Of a stretch of DNA of 64,000 nt, positions 31,701-40,675 are shown one piece after another. Location: assembly GCF_963678635.1 (NCBI RefSeq), contig NC_087068.1, positions 25,399,311 to 25,463,310 of the forward strand, written 5' to 3'. The notes under the pieces are model-generated. The model worked only from the letters and a program-made list of their open reading frames with translations. It had not been told where the DNA came from and did no database searches. The translations under genes were made by a program, and so were the position numbers. The first letter of the stretch is position 1, and each line of letters opens with the position of its first letter. Origin of the DNA: Symsagittifera roscoffensis. Its lineage: Eukaryota > Xenacoelomorpha > Acoela > Convolutidae.

Positions 31701-34009
31701 TTTCGAAAATCTAAATCGGGTTCTCGAATTGAAGAAGGATGAGATGCTCTCTTTTTTATTGCTATTTTCCTTAATTGTGGTGTTAAGGTCATCATTAAGA
31801 TTTCTGTCATCTTTGTGTTTTTATAGTCATGTGTATCTAGTGAATATGCTTTTCGAACTAGTGTTTCGATTCGTACTGCTATTTGCTTGATGGTTTCGTT
31901 TGGTAATCTGCGAATTTCATTACATAAAACTCTTTGTTGTTGTTTGTTTCTTTCGGAGTCAAACATTTTTGAAAATTCTTGTGTAAATCTTTTCCAGTTT
32001 GATTTTATTTCTAGAGGTAGTACTGAAAACCATTTTTGGGCTGCGCCATCTAAGGTTGTTTGTATCAACGCTGTGCGTCGATGTACCCAGTTTTGATGTA
32101 GTGGCGTATTAATTGGTTCAGGTCCAATATTTAAAATCAAGTTTGCCGTTACTGCATTTAAATAATCTTCTACAGAGTATTCAGGGTCTGTTCCTGTGAA
32201 AACCATTAAAGGTTTATTTGATGTTATTGATGATCCACCCATTAGGTATGGATTCATTGTCATTTGTAATGATTCTGCTGCATTTGGCATTTGAGAAAAA
32301 TTTGAAAGTTGGTTTCTTGTTATTTCATGTTGTTGGAGATAATATGGGAGTGGGATTTCATTTTGCATTTGTGATGGTTGATACGAGTGTGCAGTCATTG
32401 GATTTTGTTGTTGAATTGGTTGAAAAGATTGTGTATTAATTAGATTTTGTTGTTGAATTGGTTGTTGATGTTGTGCATCTATTGGTTGTGGAGAAAAATT
32501 TCTATGATTTGTACGTGTTCTCTGTATTCCTTGTCTACGATATTCTTGAGTATTTGGTGCAAATATATCTTGTTGTAAGAAATCATCATCTGAGGATAAA
32601 TAATCCATTTGATAAGATGTTTGTTTTTTATTTTTATTTTGTTGAAAAAATGGGTAATTTTCACTGCGATCCTGTGGAGGATTTGGTTGAAAATTTTTGG
32701 AATTATATTGGGCCGTTGGGTTATCCCAGTTTCGAGGTTTTGTATATTGATTAAAATTCCTTTGTGGTTGATAATTTGTTTTTGATGGATGTGTATAATT
32801 ATAATTATGGTCTGCAAAGTTGTTTCTAGTGAATGTTTTGCGTGTTTTTGATGGTATTGTCATGGGTCTGTATGTTTGGTAATCCATATGTGAATATTTA
32901 GGGGCAACCGAAGGTTTAACGGTTGATTGTAAGGTTACCTGTGTTTGTGAAGGATTTGTATTTCTTGGTGTTGTTAAATTTGGGCGTATTGGTGAAATAC
33001 TTTGTTGTGTAGTTGTTGTGTGTACAATTTCTTCATTTATGAAGTGTGATGGTGTCTGGATATCTTGTTGAGTAAGATTCCTAGTTCCATTGAGGTTTTC
33101 GTTGTGTATGACTGTAGAGTTTAAACTATTATTTTGTGTATCGGGTAAAAATGTATTATAGTTTAATGGTGTTGCATCAATTGTTAATGGTATTACTCTT
33201 ACATAATCTCTTATGTAAGATATTGTACCTATTGCTTGACTTGAGATTGATTGTGGAAAGCTTATAAATGCGGGATGAGACCATTCGGGGTCCCAAACAT
33301 AATCTGATTGTTCTGTGATAGCGGTATCATCGTTCGAATTTTGGGGTCTAAAATTTTTTCTTGCTTGTGCAATTAAATCAATATTGTGTGTGAAATAATC
33401 TATTATGAACCATGCCAAAATTTTTTGTAAATCGTGTTTGGTATGTTGTGAAACGTCGTCTTTCGTGAAATTTTCTTTAATGATGTTTAAATAACTAGAG
33501 AGTAGTGTGATTTCATGTCGTACTCTTAAATGTTTAGATGTTTCTGTCGGTGAGACATTTGTTAATGGGAGTTCATTTTCTAATATCGAAATATAACTAT
33601 ATATTATTGCGAAAACTTCATTGGTGAAAATGGAGTTTGCTCTTTGTGAGTTATGGTATTGGATGCTTTTTATATATTCTGAAAAAACTTTTGAAAATTC
33701 TAAATCAAGATCGTCTGTTTGAATAGTATATGTTCTATTATTATGGTTTGGGGAAGTGAATTCTATAGAGTAGATTCCATACTGTTGTGTTATGTTGCAT
33801 ATATCTTTTAGATAGTGATCTATGATTTGTCTTTTGATTTTTACATCGGGGAACTCTGTTTTACATGGACTGATTCCGGGTTCAAATAAATTTACGAGTA
33901 AATTTTGACAAAATATGTGTTGTCCTCTATCAGTATCTGCATCTACTATAAAAGGAAAGATTTCATCATCATCTGGGGTTTCTTCACCTGGAGTGTGCGT
34001 TGAGCTCAT
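25787..34009 (-). CDS. Gag-Pol polyprotein in one frame (2740 aa)
   Basis: The start is the ATG at 34,009. Approximate residues: 1-600 long N-terminal Gag region with Gln-rich QPIQQQN repeats; 600-760 retrotransposon capsid (WF...W..F motif); 840-854 CCHC zinc knuckle (C-x2-C-x4-H-x4-C); 890-1080 Arg/Ser/Asn/Tyr-rich low-complexity RNA-binding-like region; 1228 aspartic protease (DSGA); 1577-1770 reverse transcriptase with YLDD near 1734; 1886-1990 RNase H (CDAS, TDHKP); 2253-2285 integrase zinc finger; 2320, 2378 and 2414 integrase DDE triad with D-x35-E; about 2593 GPY/F-type tail. All catalytic signatures seen are intact. Gag and Pol share one frame with no stop or shift, so the Gag:Pol ratio must be set some other way. 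The first 26 nt overlap the ORF1 end in another frame. Confidence 0.95.
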   Translation of the reverse strand: MSSTHTPGEETPDDDEIFPFIVDADTDRGQHIFCQNLLVNLFEPGISPCKTEFPDVKIKRQIIDHYLKDICNITQQYGIYSIEFTSPNHNNRTYTIQTDDLDLEFSKVFSEYIKSIQYHNSQRANSIFTNEVFAIIYSYISILENELPLTNVSPTETSKHLRVRHEITLLSSYLNIIKENFTKDDVSQHTKHDLQKILAWFIIDYFTHNIDLIAQARKNFRPQNSNDDTAITEQSDYVWDPEWSHPAFISFPQSISSQAIGTISYIRDYVRVIPLTIDATPLNYNTFLPDTQNNSLNSTVIHNENLNGTRNLTQQDIQTPSHFINEEIVHTTTTQQSISPIRPNLTTPRNTNPSQTQVTLQSTVKPSVAPKYSHMDYQTYRPMTIPSKTRKTFTRNNFADHNYNYTHPSKTNYQPQRNFNQYTKPRNWDNPTAQYNSKNFQPNPPQDRSENYPFFQQNKNKKQTSYQMDYLSSDDDFLQQDIFAPNTQEYRRQGIQRTRTNHRNFSPQPIDAQHQQPIQQQNLINTQSFQPIQQQNPMTAHSYQPSQMQNEIPLPYYLQQHEITRNQLSNFSQMPNAAESLQMTMNPYLMGGSSITSNKPLMVFTGTDPEYSVEDYLNAVTANLILNIGPEPINTPLHQNWVHRRTALIQTTLDGAAQKWFSVLPLEIKSNWKRFTQEFSKMFDSERNKQQQRVLCNEIRRLPNETIKQIAVRIETLVRKAYSLDTHDYKNTKMTEILMMTLTPQLRKIAIKKRASHPSSIREPDLDFRKLVDKLEQAEITMKLEETENLKLQYVNRIETTPTNINNIQESETDLVEKITEILNIYEKNPNFKGKPSFKKWCNYCRRYGHSISECRQKQQDSQNKPQKYKEPNKSFYQYMKKDQNLPNKNVYSNNSSGKPLPNNTSYTRNQSPYNSSYRGRSPERRNTQNSSQNHYNRPNSRNNYSRSNSNTQRFVSRSNSQSRNNYYPNNQSRNSSYNRNRNYSYNRNRSYSNNRNQNYPNNRSRNNSYNRSNYNRPNSNYQNRSRNNSQNRHPSYNNRYRNYSQSPHRNNNHYNNSNNRHRSSTPKHQRQINQVQANPETTSDPPGIDDTVTDTLQLNQINCTSSDSESDTENTLSINMIKVENDYESVIYEQPFPSHIYENQSEFLQNYYTTPINSTPTTQETNAKNTTEQPNQNVKTKCLNTNHIYQNIQKEQPKEKIWTIPFLLESPRNKEFQPPDLEIDFLIDSGAESNIINIPTWNEIKTLHPKLTPLETSSKLATAQGSTLINYGKIQLFLLPTRTMEQSKILNKPFKQIFHITDIKYNIIGIPFISKYIPTINILNSKILIKDKYTKTKETSLTFFQRLNKQPPFFSKFYPIFNQQRKHLKPLSGNIYNFSIKQVHQYDKEQNKQKFYMSDFEFKPIHKFFKITISSIKYLKNSNSDIISLHVYNNTPYQVTLPLGLLGYCETNATISPIHEKAYRVNNILQLLDICQSTILNEELSIKNIISNENRNTDYFTKTPYFKPTFNISNYTEDQQKFLTMFNFQHSQITQDEFEKLAKQLIKYSSVYATSKFDVGKISSSLHLPLKPDAVFKKQRASKVPIHLHDKVNRLLDILEQYNIISPVNKEEQPKGNTFINPVIILAKGESLKIVLDARYLNSLIDESKCNWPIEPIQVILTKINGKYFTTADMNSAYNQMPLDEQSRRLTQFVIGNQQYEFNRLFYGISIGPAAFSAFMSKIFRPLILKKNAITYLDDVFMQSQTKDEMFKVLEKYHQILQNENLKAAPDKSHFFLTRVKFLGHNIERKTITPLKSRIDAIQKLQPPTNKKKIQEFLGMLNFLSKYVYKMQLYLRPFYNILRQQNNFEWNTENQARFEEIKKLLTEQISNTIPDPDQPFYAMCDASNFGIGAALLQSHNGTNKMNLISANSRLFTQAELRLSTLMRECTAIIYTLTEYEFLILGSQHPTVLFTDHKPIIFLFTQKSNPNHRVYRFQLILMKFPNLHIVWTAGKNLALPDTLSRNTPPELLTRKTTVEIPKNIKFYLAENETSPRLECKYAVKTDIEQSQINNLQHFPLYLDCQNNHYEVDLLGTSTFKPIPYSQWIKNNTQQKRTKQHPPKKDHFPLIEKEDLTDKINLSGPQTNDSKYTINQVFDLHDPLDTIPLSKLEIENIFLPPTETITISTLKQYQNLDPIIRQLKSWHKYKTKPIKADSTILGNKTLLRYFRKFNNTTINENTDLLEYNLNESTVPCLPLSMILIAFNISHTQNIKGHSGSEKTYSNFIQNFYFPNAPIWIKVLCNDCIICQLNKPYPNQKQIAQKQDFKGQSLYFNHRISFDTKGPISPSSEGNSYIMVIVDAFTHYVALNPVPHCNAYYAYTTLYEHWIAKFGLPEILVTDNGTEFINNEIITLCHLYNIKHKPRTSHAPWTNGLVEGMNRSLQEYLRCIINGNDTKYTEWSADVKLFPLAYNSQITTTLGMSPYEMVFNQKPRKPIMFTANSHKNAQGYCKPNKDSICYNLPLHTHDEDDFHHPQILKLASGTHTEWILNRDKKHNEIYQKITKKLLQRQNINEQINSRFTPASDLKIGTFVLIPNFNTQKGISKKLQPLRKGPYQIIARPTDVTYKITDSNKKEIVQHRNNLLPYYPKEYALRELTQLYSFTGLKIIQNEPHLKNTEQNDNPTENQNTKPTATKNNTQNHKESPKPRKNRKMTEQIIPQEEIDKSEHRKTTRLRNQPRKNYKMFIPQSKILKKVEFKK

Positions 34010-34451
34010 TTTTTCGTTCGATGACTGTTAATATGTAATTATCAATGTGTCTAATTGGTTGATTCCAATTGTATAAATGTACTGGTTTGTGTTTATACTG
34101 CTTTTTTATTCTTCTTTTTCCTCTTTTTGATGAATTTGAAGTTGTTTCTGAGTCAGAAAAATATAATTGATCGTGAAGTGGGCAATTTTTATCTATTGAT
34201 TCTTTTAGTTTGTAAAGTTCGTCTAAACTGTTGGTTTCTGATTCTGAAAATGCGTTTCGATTTTTTGAAAATCTTTTTCGTGTTATTTGTCTTTGTTTAG
34301 TTATTATTTTCCTCTTTAGTGTTTGTCGTTTTGTGCGAATGTATCCAACTGTTTGTGTATGAGGTGTGATTACAAGGTCGTATTTTTTGTTATTTATTTC
34401 ACAATTGTGTAAAACGATTGTTTGTTTATTTCCTAGGTTTTTAAATGACAT
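33984..34451 (-). CDS. ORF1, small Arg/Lys-rich protein upstream of gag (155 aa)
   Basis: This ATG frame ends by overlapping the Gag-Pol start by 26 nt in a different frame. It has a basic block at about residues 40-65, an acidic/Ser stretch with SESET and SDSETT motifs, and a second basic block at about 108-122. Paired basic and acidic-serine segments resemble nuclear-localising, RNA-binding regulatory proteins with CK2-like sites, but this is composition only. A protein ahead of gag is unusual for a Gypsy element. The stop codon overlaps a good splice-donor sequence (CAG/GTGAAG, 33,990-33,982). Confidence 0.65.
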   Translation of the reverse strand: MSFKNLGNKQTIVLHNCEINNKKYDLVITPHTQTVGYIRTKRQTLKRKIITKQRQITRKRFSKNRNAFSESETNSLDELYKLKESIDKNCPLHDQLYFSDSETTSNSSKRGKRRIKKQYKHKPVHLYNWNQPIRHIDNYILTVIERKNELNAHSR

Positions 34452-35381
34452 AAGGTTTAGAATGACGGATGCAAAGGTTGTTAAATGATTTCTATTTTCC
34501 TAAACTGTTAGTTCTTACGATTTTTTGGTTAGCTTAACCTGGGTCTATTTGTTCAGGGTTGGAGAGAAAAGTATATCGATTCCGAAGAATGATTTTTACT
34601 TTCTCGTGACTAGTATAAGCTAAGGTGTTAACTTACTTAATCTTACTTAGGGGTAGTGATTGTGTTCAAGGGTTGGAGAATAGTAAATCGATCCACAAGG
34701 TTCAGGTATAATTAGAACGCGAGTAGTTCGTTAGATACTATTTTAAACTTACTAAGTCTAAGATTTATCCTGGGTCTGGTAAGAGGGGGGGTCAAGTGAA
34801 GGATGAATAACCGAAGTTCTTCACTATTTATCCTAATTTGAATGATTAGTTTTGTTTAAAAATTTCTATTAGTCTTGGGTCTTTAGAAAGGGTTGGGTAG
34901 TGAATCGACGTTTGAGGTCGTTAGACACTAATTAAGTGGGTGGGGGAGAACAAAGTTGTTCTGTTTGATCCAAGGATAAGCCTTGATGATCAAATTTAAA
35001 ATTTAATTAAGTAGAAAATGATTTAAGATCCAAGGATAAGCCTTGATGATCTGGTTTTAAAATTAAGTGAATTTAAGTTTTAATAGAATTTTAAATGTGT
35101 GTAAAGGAAAGATTTAGTGTTTCAATGATATTAGTGAGTTGATGATTGCTGTTATGTTTTAGGTGATGAAGCTGGAACAACAGGATGATTTATGATTACT
35201 AGCCAATTATTGTCATGCTACTAATTTTTATTTTTATTTTCCAATAAATATTTTTCAAACATGTTTTGTATAATACTGCAGAGTTTTAGGAAAACGATCT
35301 AAGATCTTTTTATCAATCGTTATTGTATAATATTAATTTTGTTTAGCGCCTGAAATGATTTTGAAGAGTAACTTCAAGGTT

Positions 35382-35615
35382 TTATGTTTGCAAATGGAAA
35401 TCTAAATTCATTGCAAGTAGTATTCGAAATATAAAAGTTTGTTCTGGCTTTTGCCGAACTATCATATAACTATACGGCAAGTTTCTACTTTGTCGTATGT
35501 CGTCTTTGGTTCGAGGTCTTCTTCCAATTCCGGGTAGTTCTGTTATGGTTCGGAATATTGGCTCTGATCTATTGAGTCGGAGAGACATTTCAATTAAATT
35601 ATTGTCGTATAACAT
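35382..35615 (-). CDS. Possible leader ORF (77 aa)
   Basis: This is the first ATG frame of useful length after the 5' LTR, starting about 105 nt inside it. The product is Arg-rich (IGRRPRTKDD) and unrecognised. It could be a regulatory upstream ORF or a first coding exon. Its shortness makes chance plausible. Confidence 0.3.
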   Translation of the reverse strand: MLYDNNLIEMSLRLNRSEPIFRTITELPGIGRRPRTKDDIRQSRNLPYSYMIVRQKPEQTFIFRILLAMNLDFHLQT

Positions 35616-35683
35616 TTTGTAAATGTTTTTGTCTAATTTCTAATCTATTTTTGGTTAATTCTAATCTAGTAAGGTCTTGTTCG

Positions 35684-35701
35684 AGACTTATGGTCGCACC
35701 A
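35684..35701 (-). promoter_or_regulatory. Putative primer-binding site of the large element
   Basis: In sense, TGGTGCGACCATAAGTCT begins 18 nt after the 5' LTR. TGG is the complement of a tRNA 3' CCA, and the complementary + strand reads ...ggtcgcacca, like a tRNA acceptor end. The tRNA was not identified, and the 18-nt gap from the LTR is longer than usual. Confidence 0.4.
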
Positions 35702-35719
35702 GATGAGTTAAGACTTGGG

Positions 35720-36113
35720 TGTATAACTCATAGAGTAATTTCGGATAGGGTACACCGTCTGCTCGTCACGCTATCTTATTTTCGGCCGGATAGATTCGTG
35801 CAACTTCTTAGTCTAATACCGATCCTAATCTTACTCTTATACTATCTAGTCTCAGGTTGTTTAACTAGTATCTGCTAGGCTCAATAGATCTAGGGTATAC
35901 TGGTTTATTGCGGCTGCTGAAGTGCTCGGGAGAGTCCAACTAATTTCTAAGTTAAATTCAAATCTCTCTGGTGCTGAAATTACAAGTAACTTCAGCACTT
36001 ACAAATAAGTGGGTTGTTAGTTAGATGGATCATGATTGGTTAATATTAAATACTTTACATTGGTAAAACATTTAATTTATCCAATCATAAAATGTAGTTT
36101 AGATCAGGTTCCA
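35720..36113 (-). repeat. 5' LTR of the large Gypsy element
   Basis: The LTR is 394 bp and 99.5% identical to 17,220-17,613 (2 differences). In sense it starts TGGAACC and ends TTATACA. The AATAAA complement lies at 35,904-35,909. Confidence 0.95.
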
Positions 36114-38402
36114 AGAGCTTTGTTTCTGGTTATAAGAACATTATAATCGAAGTTATTGAAAAAATTTTTCATAAAATTGGTTCAATGATATCATTTCTTT
36201 TGAGAAATAATCCTGCCTGATATTTTTTTTACAAAAATTTCATCTTGTAACAATCTTAATACCTAGTTTTAATTTTAAAAATTCATTTTTTGTCAACCGG
36301 GGCTGGAGTACTACAGCTGGATGCAGTCATTATTTTGCATTCTATATATATTTATTCAAAATAAACTCATCAACTTATTTTTAAAACCTTTTTTAGTCCG
36401 TTGAAGCCGATTAAATTGTTAATAAATTTTTTGAGTTTTTTTTAACAGTCTTAATTTGACAAAACAATATCAAGTTTTCAAAATTTGATAAAAGCTTTTA
36501 AAAGCTCTCGAACAGTTTTTGGATGACTCTCTTTTTGATAAAAATTGACCCAAACGTTTAAAAACGGATCAGTGGATCTCTTTTTTCCAGTGGAAATTTA
36601 AATTATGACAATCAATTTCAAAATTGGAAGCCGCTCAGTTTTTTGCAATAGGAGAGGGCAATTTACCTAATTTATAGCACGTGAATTCGACCAGAACTCA
36701 TAAATTACGTATACTCCACGTGCAATTAAATTAATTATTATTTCGTTATGTCTTTCAGTTTTTATAATAACTGCAGAAAGAATAACTAAGAGAAACAAAG
36801 CCAACATGCAGTGGAAAAAAAACATGGGACGCAAAAAAAAACACGAAATGAATTTTTCTCATTTCTTGAAAAAAATTCCCCGAGGTCAAAAAAATTAGAT
36901 TGAATTGAAGCGCTTTGAAGTTCTAGAAAAATGTATGATAGACACGCTTTCGACAAAATCAACTGAGTATGAAAAGAATGGATCAATATTTAAGTTTTTT
37001 ATTATCAGCTCGGAAATCTGAATATTAAAACACACTTTCAAAACTAGAAGTTGATACTGTTTTTCGTGAATTGAACATTTTTTTATTCAAGAGTGTTTTT
37101 GCCTCCTTGAAATATGAGCTGTACTGAAAAAAGAATCAAATGTGGAACCGCAAAAAACCAAACTTGAGCGTGAACAATTTCAAAAACTTTTCCTGAAAAA
37201 AAAAAACAGAAAAAATCAAAATGACCTATGTAAGAGTCTTTTCTACGATTATCGACTGTTAAAAGATCAAAACGAGATTGTAAATGCCTCTACAAGGGAA
37301 CACATATTAAGATAGCCATAGATGAAATTGGCTCCCAATTTTACATTTTGTTTTTAAACAACTGGACAATTTTAATAATCATCTTAATGCCCTTTTTGGT
37401 TGGAATTTGTTAAAAGTATCCGAGTTTAAGTTTGACTAATTATTTTAGTTAAATTGACGTTAAATTTCAAAAAACAAACCTAGCCAAAAGACAGAAGGAA
37501 ACGATTCAAAAAACGCAAAGAAACAAAAAAACTACAGTCGACTTTCAAACAACAAAATATATGGATTTAAAGCTCTTTCAATTACAAAAACAATTTGAAT
37601 GGCGTTTTTTCGATAAAATTAACCCAATTTGTGAAAACCTAATTACTGTGAAACTTTTTTGTTTTGATGAGAAATTATAAAACAAATAGCTGTTTCGAAA
37701 CTATTTTTTTCTCGCGCTGTTTGAGAGTCATTTTGCCTACTTTCCAGCAAATGCACTTGAGTTGAACCAAAAAAACATATACACCTAAAGGCATTATTAT
37801 GTGCTTATAAAAGTATGGTATTAGAGCATTTTAAGGCATTTTATAGAAAGAGCCTGAACTACATTCATCGTTTTTTTAAAATAAAATCTTGTTATTTAAA
37901 TCTTCCCTCATTCCAAATGACAACTGCTTTTAGATTAATTCTAACCCGATTTAAGTTTATCGCGTTTGCAACTCGTTAAAAAAGTGAAAATTGTGCGCAA
38001 ACTTATTGCACTAAATGGGCCAAATTGGTAATTTTCAAACAACAAAATATCACAAAAAGTCATCAGATTTGAAATACGCTTTTTTTAAAAGCATCAATAT
38101 CTTCAGGTAGACTATATAAATTCCTTCAAAAATAGAGAACAAAAAAACGCAAATTGGTCTGATTAAAAAACAAACACGAGTGTGAATGGATATTCCATAG
38201 ATTTTTGAAAGCCTGAAAAAGTCTTTTAAGCAAATAGATTTGAGAAGCTTAATAAAGTCTTAGCTAATTTGCTATTTGATAACATAATTACCTACGTTTT
38301 CTTTGTTCATCAGAATTTAGAGTTTTACATTTTGATTTCTGCAAAAAAAGGTTGTTTTAACTTAGGGAGATTGTTTAATGAGATGGGGGGTATTATTATA
38401 AC
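36114..38402. other. AT-rich intergenic DNA
   Basis: No gene is recognised. About 37,970-38,090 carries a diverged copy of the 1014-1240 tail (gcgtttgcaactcgttaa, gggccaaattggtaatttt, tatcacaaaaagtcatc). Confidence 0.45.
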
Positions 38403-38513
38403 TCAATTCAGCTTTGTACGAACCTTTATTTTGGTATCAACGTAACTTATGTTCAACGTCAACTGTTTGCCTTTTTTCTTATACTCTTCTTTCAAAACTT
38501 CACCTTCTTGCAC
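38403..38513 (-). CDS. Candidate terminal exon of an unrecognised gene
   Basis: In sense, a pyrimidine tract ending tttttttag leads into 36 codons plus a TGA stop (38,405-38,403). The frame starts VQEGEVLKEEYKKKGK and continues with a beta-like LTLNISYVDTKIKV segment. Its phase (0) fits the donor of the candidate exon at 41,323-41,453. The coding look and splice site support it, but no family is recognised. Confidence 0.4.
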   Translation of the reverse strand: MQEGEVLKEEYKKKGKQLTLNISYVDTKIKVRTKLN

Positions 38514-38574
38514 CTAAAAAAAGAGAGCATTTATCTGATGACGGTATAATTTTACCTCACTTTTGGTAGCTGAC

Positions 38575-38660
38575 TGACAAATCTACTCGTATATCAGGAC
38601 AAAGTCCTTAATGTTCCGACTGCACCTTAATCGGTATCGAATAGTTGTTGGTAAAGAAAA
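38575..38660 (+). repeat. Diverged single copy of the 163-bp unit
   Basis: The block tactcgtatatcaggacaaa followed by gtccttaatgttccgactgc matches the core of the array at 371-1013. Confidence 0.65.
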
Positions 38661-40059
38661 CATTGAAAAAACCATACATTTCGAACAAAACAACAAAACA
38701 GAATGAGCATTACAAAAAACTCGACCATTTAGCTTGCCTCAATTTAGTTTTGATCAAGTTAGTAGTGCGGAAAGATATGCCACGCATAAATAAATTGAGT
38801 TATGTTTTCAGCATCATATCTATAAGTTTTGGCTTTCTTGCGGCTTTCAGAAAATTAAACCCTCAAAATTTTGATATTTCAAACGCTCAGAATATTATGA
38901 AGCGGAAGGTAAAATCTGTTTCAAAGGTACAAGTTGAAGGTAAAAGTTGATACCTTCCTTCTGGTGTAATTTTTTTGAAAGTTCGATTTCAATCGCTTAA
39001 AATTGACTGAAAAATAAAAACAACCTTAGCATAAAAAAAACAAAAAATATCTCATCATTAAAGCTTAAACGAAAAAAGATCTCACCATGAAATTTTTGAT
39101 TCTTAATAAATTGATTTTTTTGTGTTCAATTTTCTTTTTTTTTGGACTAAAATTTGATTTTTTTTTTTGAGAAAATTGTTTACTATTTCAATGATAGTCT
39201 TGACAATCTTTATAAAATATTGCAAGTTTTGCGCTATAAATTACTTAAATAGGATAATAGTTACATATTTGTCAATTTAACATAGCTTCGGCCGAGTTTC
39301 TGATTTTATTTCTCATTTTGGAATTAACTTTTTTGAGGTATAAAAGCCTGTTTTTACAGAAGAAAAATCTGTACCCATTTTTGGGACAAAATAAACAATT
39401 TTTTTGTCCTCCGAAATCAATTTGAAACATTATAATCAACAAGTACCCTTTTACAGCTGCATATATCTAACTTTTTTTTGTATAGTTTCGTAGTTTTTGT
39501 TATCGAATTTATTTGATTGAACAAAAACTAAATACGTCAAATTTAATAATTTATATAAATTGTTGTAGATTTTTTTTTGTTGTAGAAAGTCAACCCCTCA
39601 AATCTTTTCAAGGGTTCACTTTGATACAAGAAGTAGTCAGCGAGATTTTTGCAAGAAAAAAAAACAGTGAGATTCAATCTACCAAAAGTCGCTCTCAATT
39701 TTTTATTTACATAATTACTTTAAAAACGTTGGTATCGGAATAAAACAACCGATAATGCAAGCTATTACTTATGTAAACTATGTAACTAATTTTCCAAAGT
39801 TTCAACTCCATTTTTTAAATTTGTTCCAATTTGATTGATGCAAACTATTTGTCATAATTGCTGCGTTACGGGACGCAAAACTCATCCTTTTGTATTTTAT
39901 GTGGCGCTTACATCTGTTTTCTAATGTTTTTTTTTGTTTCGAAAATTTTTTTTTAAAGCAAGCACTGCTTCAAGCGTTTTAAAAAGCAGCATTCTTATAT
40001 GAGCAGCCTTGTTGTTCCGAGTTTTGAAGAAACGCGGAACAATTAAAAGTTGTTTTTTT
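38661..40059. other. AT-rich intergenic DNA, nothing recognised
   Basis: This stretch has only T-tracts and short chance frames. Confidence 0.45.
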
Positions 40060-40300
40060 GTTCAGTCAACTTTCGACTAACTAATAAATGTTTTGACGGA
40101 ATTTTTCTGGGCTATTTGAAAGATAATGTTATCCTGAGCTTGAAATTTGAAAAAAAATTTAACTACGATTACTTTTTGTAAACTTATAGGAGTTTGAAGA
40201 CTGCCAATTTGGCCGATATGCGATAAAAAACGCGCAACAAACTACGTTCTTATAACACGCGTAAGCAGCAAATTAACGCGTTGCAAGTTGAATTTAGGCC
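40060..40300 (-). repeat. Inverted copy of the dispersed tail repeat
   Basis: On the minus strand this matches 1014-1240: gcttacgcgtg, gcgcgttttttatcgc, ggccaaattggcag, ctataagtttac, aagctcaggataac and aaaattccgtca occur in the same order. Confidence 0.7.
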
Positions 40301-40675
40301 AGCAATTAGTCTTAAACACATCTTTTGACTTTTACATAGCTTGTGGGGGATAAAATGAGGAAAAATGAAAGTAAAAAACTTATCCCACTTTTGGCTTCTT
40401 TAGCCTTCTTTTCAATCATTTTAAAATGCATTGCAAAAAATTGAAATAACATCATCTGTGTTCTGACTTCAACTTTAATGAATCAATTATTTTTCATTGG
40501 TAATTAGAATTTAAAAAGTAAAATACAAAAATAACTAAGGAAATTCTGGTTCAGTCAAAACCTGCAGAAAGATCTTACTTTTTGTAGATGCCAAAAAATT
40601 GTATCTCTTTGCAATTAACTGGTTCAGTGAAAATTGCAATAGAAAAAATTGAAAAAACTCAATTGAATCAAAATC

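Larger units (their letters stand above)
34452..35719 (-). other. 5' leader of the large element
   Basis: About 1.27 kb lie between the 5' LTR and ORF1. A 25-bp block, gatccaaggataagccttga plus gatc-type end, is repeated at 34,967 and 35,027. Several gggtctggt/cagggttggagag-like degenerate repeats occupy 34,540-34,920. A packaging signal would be expected here but cannot be shown. Confidence 0.5.
17220..36113 (-). mobile_element. Young 18.9-kb Ty3/Gypsy-type element with envelope-like and accessory genes
   Basis: Two direct 394-bp LTRs (17,220-17,613 and 35,720-36,113) bound a coding region entirely on the minus strand. Sense order: 5' LTR, primer-site region, leader, ORF1 (155 aa), Gag-Pol (2740 aa), two hydrophobic ORFs (76 and 62 aa), a Met-less frame (378 codons), an Env-like ORF (872 aa), a 599-aa ORF, 3' non-coding region, 3' LTR. 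The PR-RT-RH-IN order and the GPY/F-type integrase tail place it in Ty3/Gypsy (Metaviridae). The LTRs differ at two sites and every ORF is intact, so insertion was recent. Host flanks are ggag (left) and agag (right), an imperfect match, so a clean target duplication is not seen. Most Gypsy elements are 5-10 kb, so this one is unusually long. Confidence 0.92.

Noticed and set aside
35651-35878. 75-codon plus frame overlapping the 5' LTR (and its twin at 17,190-17,378)
   Set aside because: They are identical because the LTRs are identical. They are antisense to the element and have no start context or domain.
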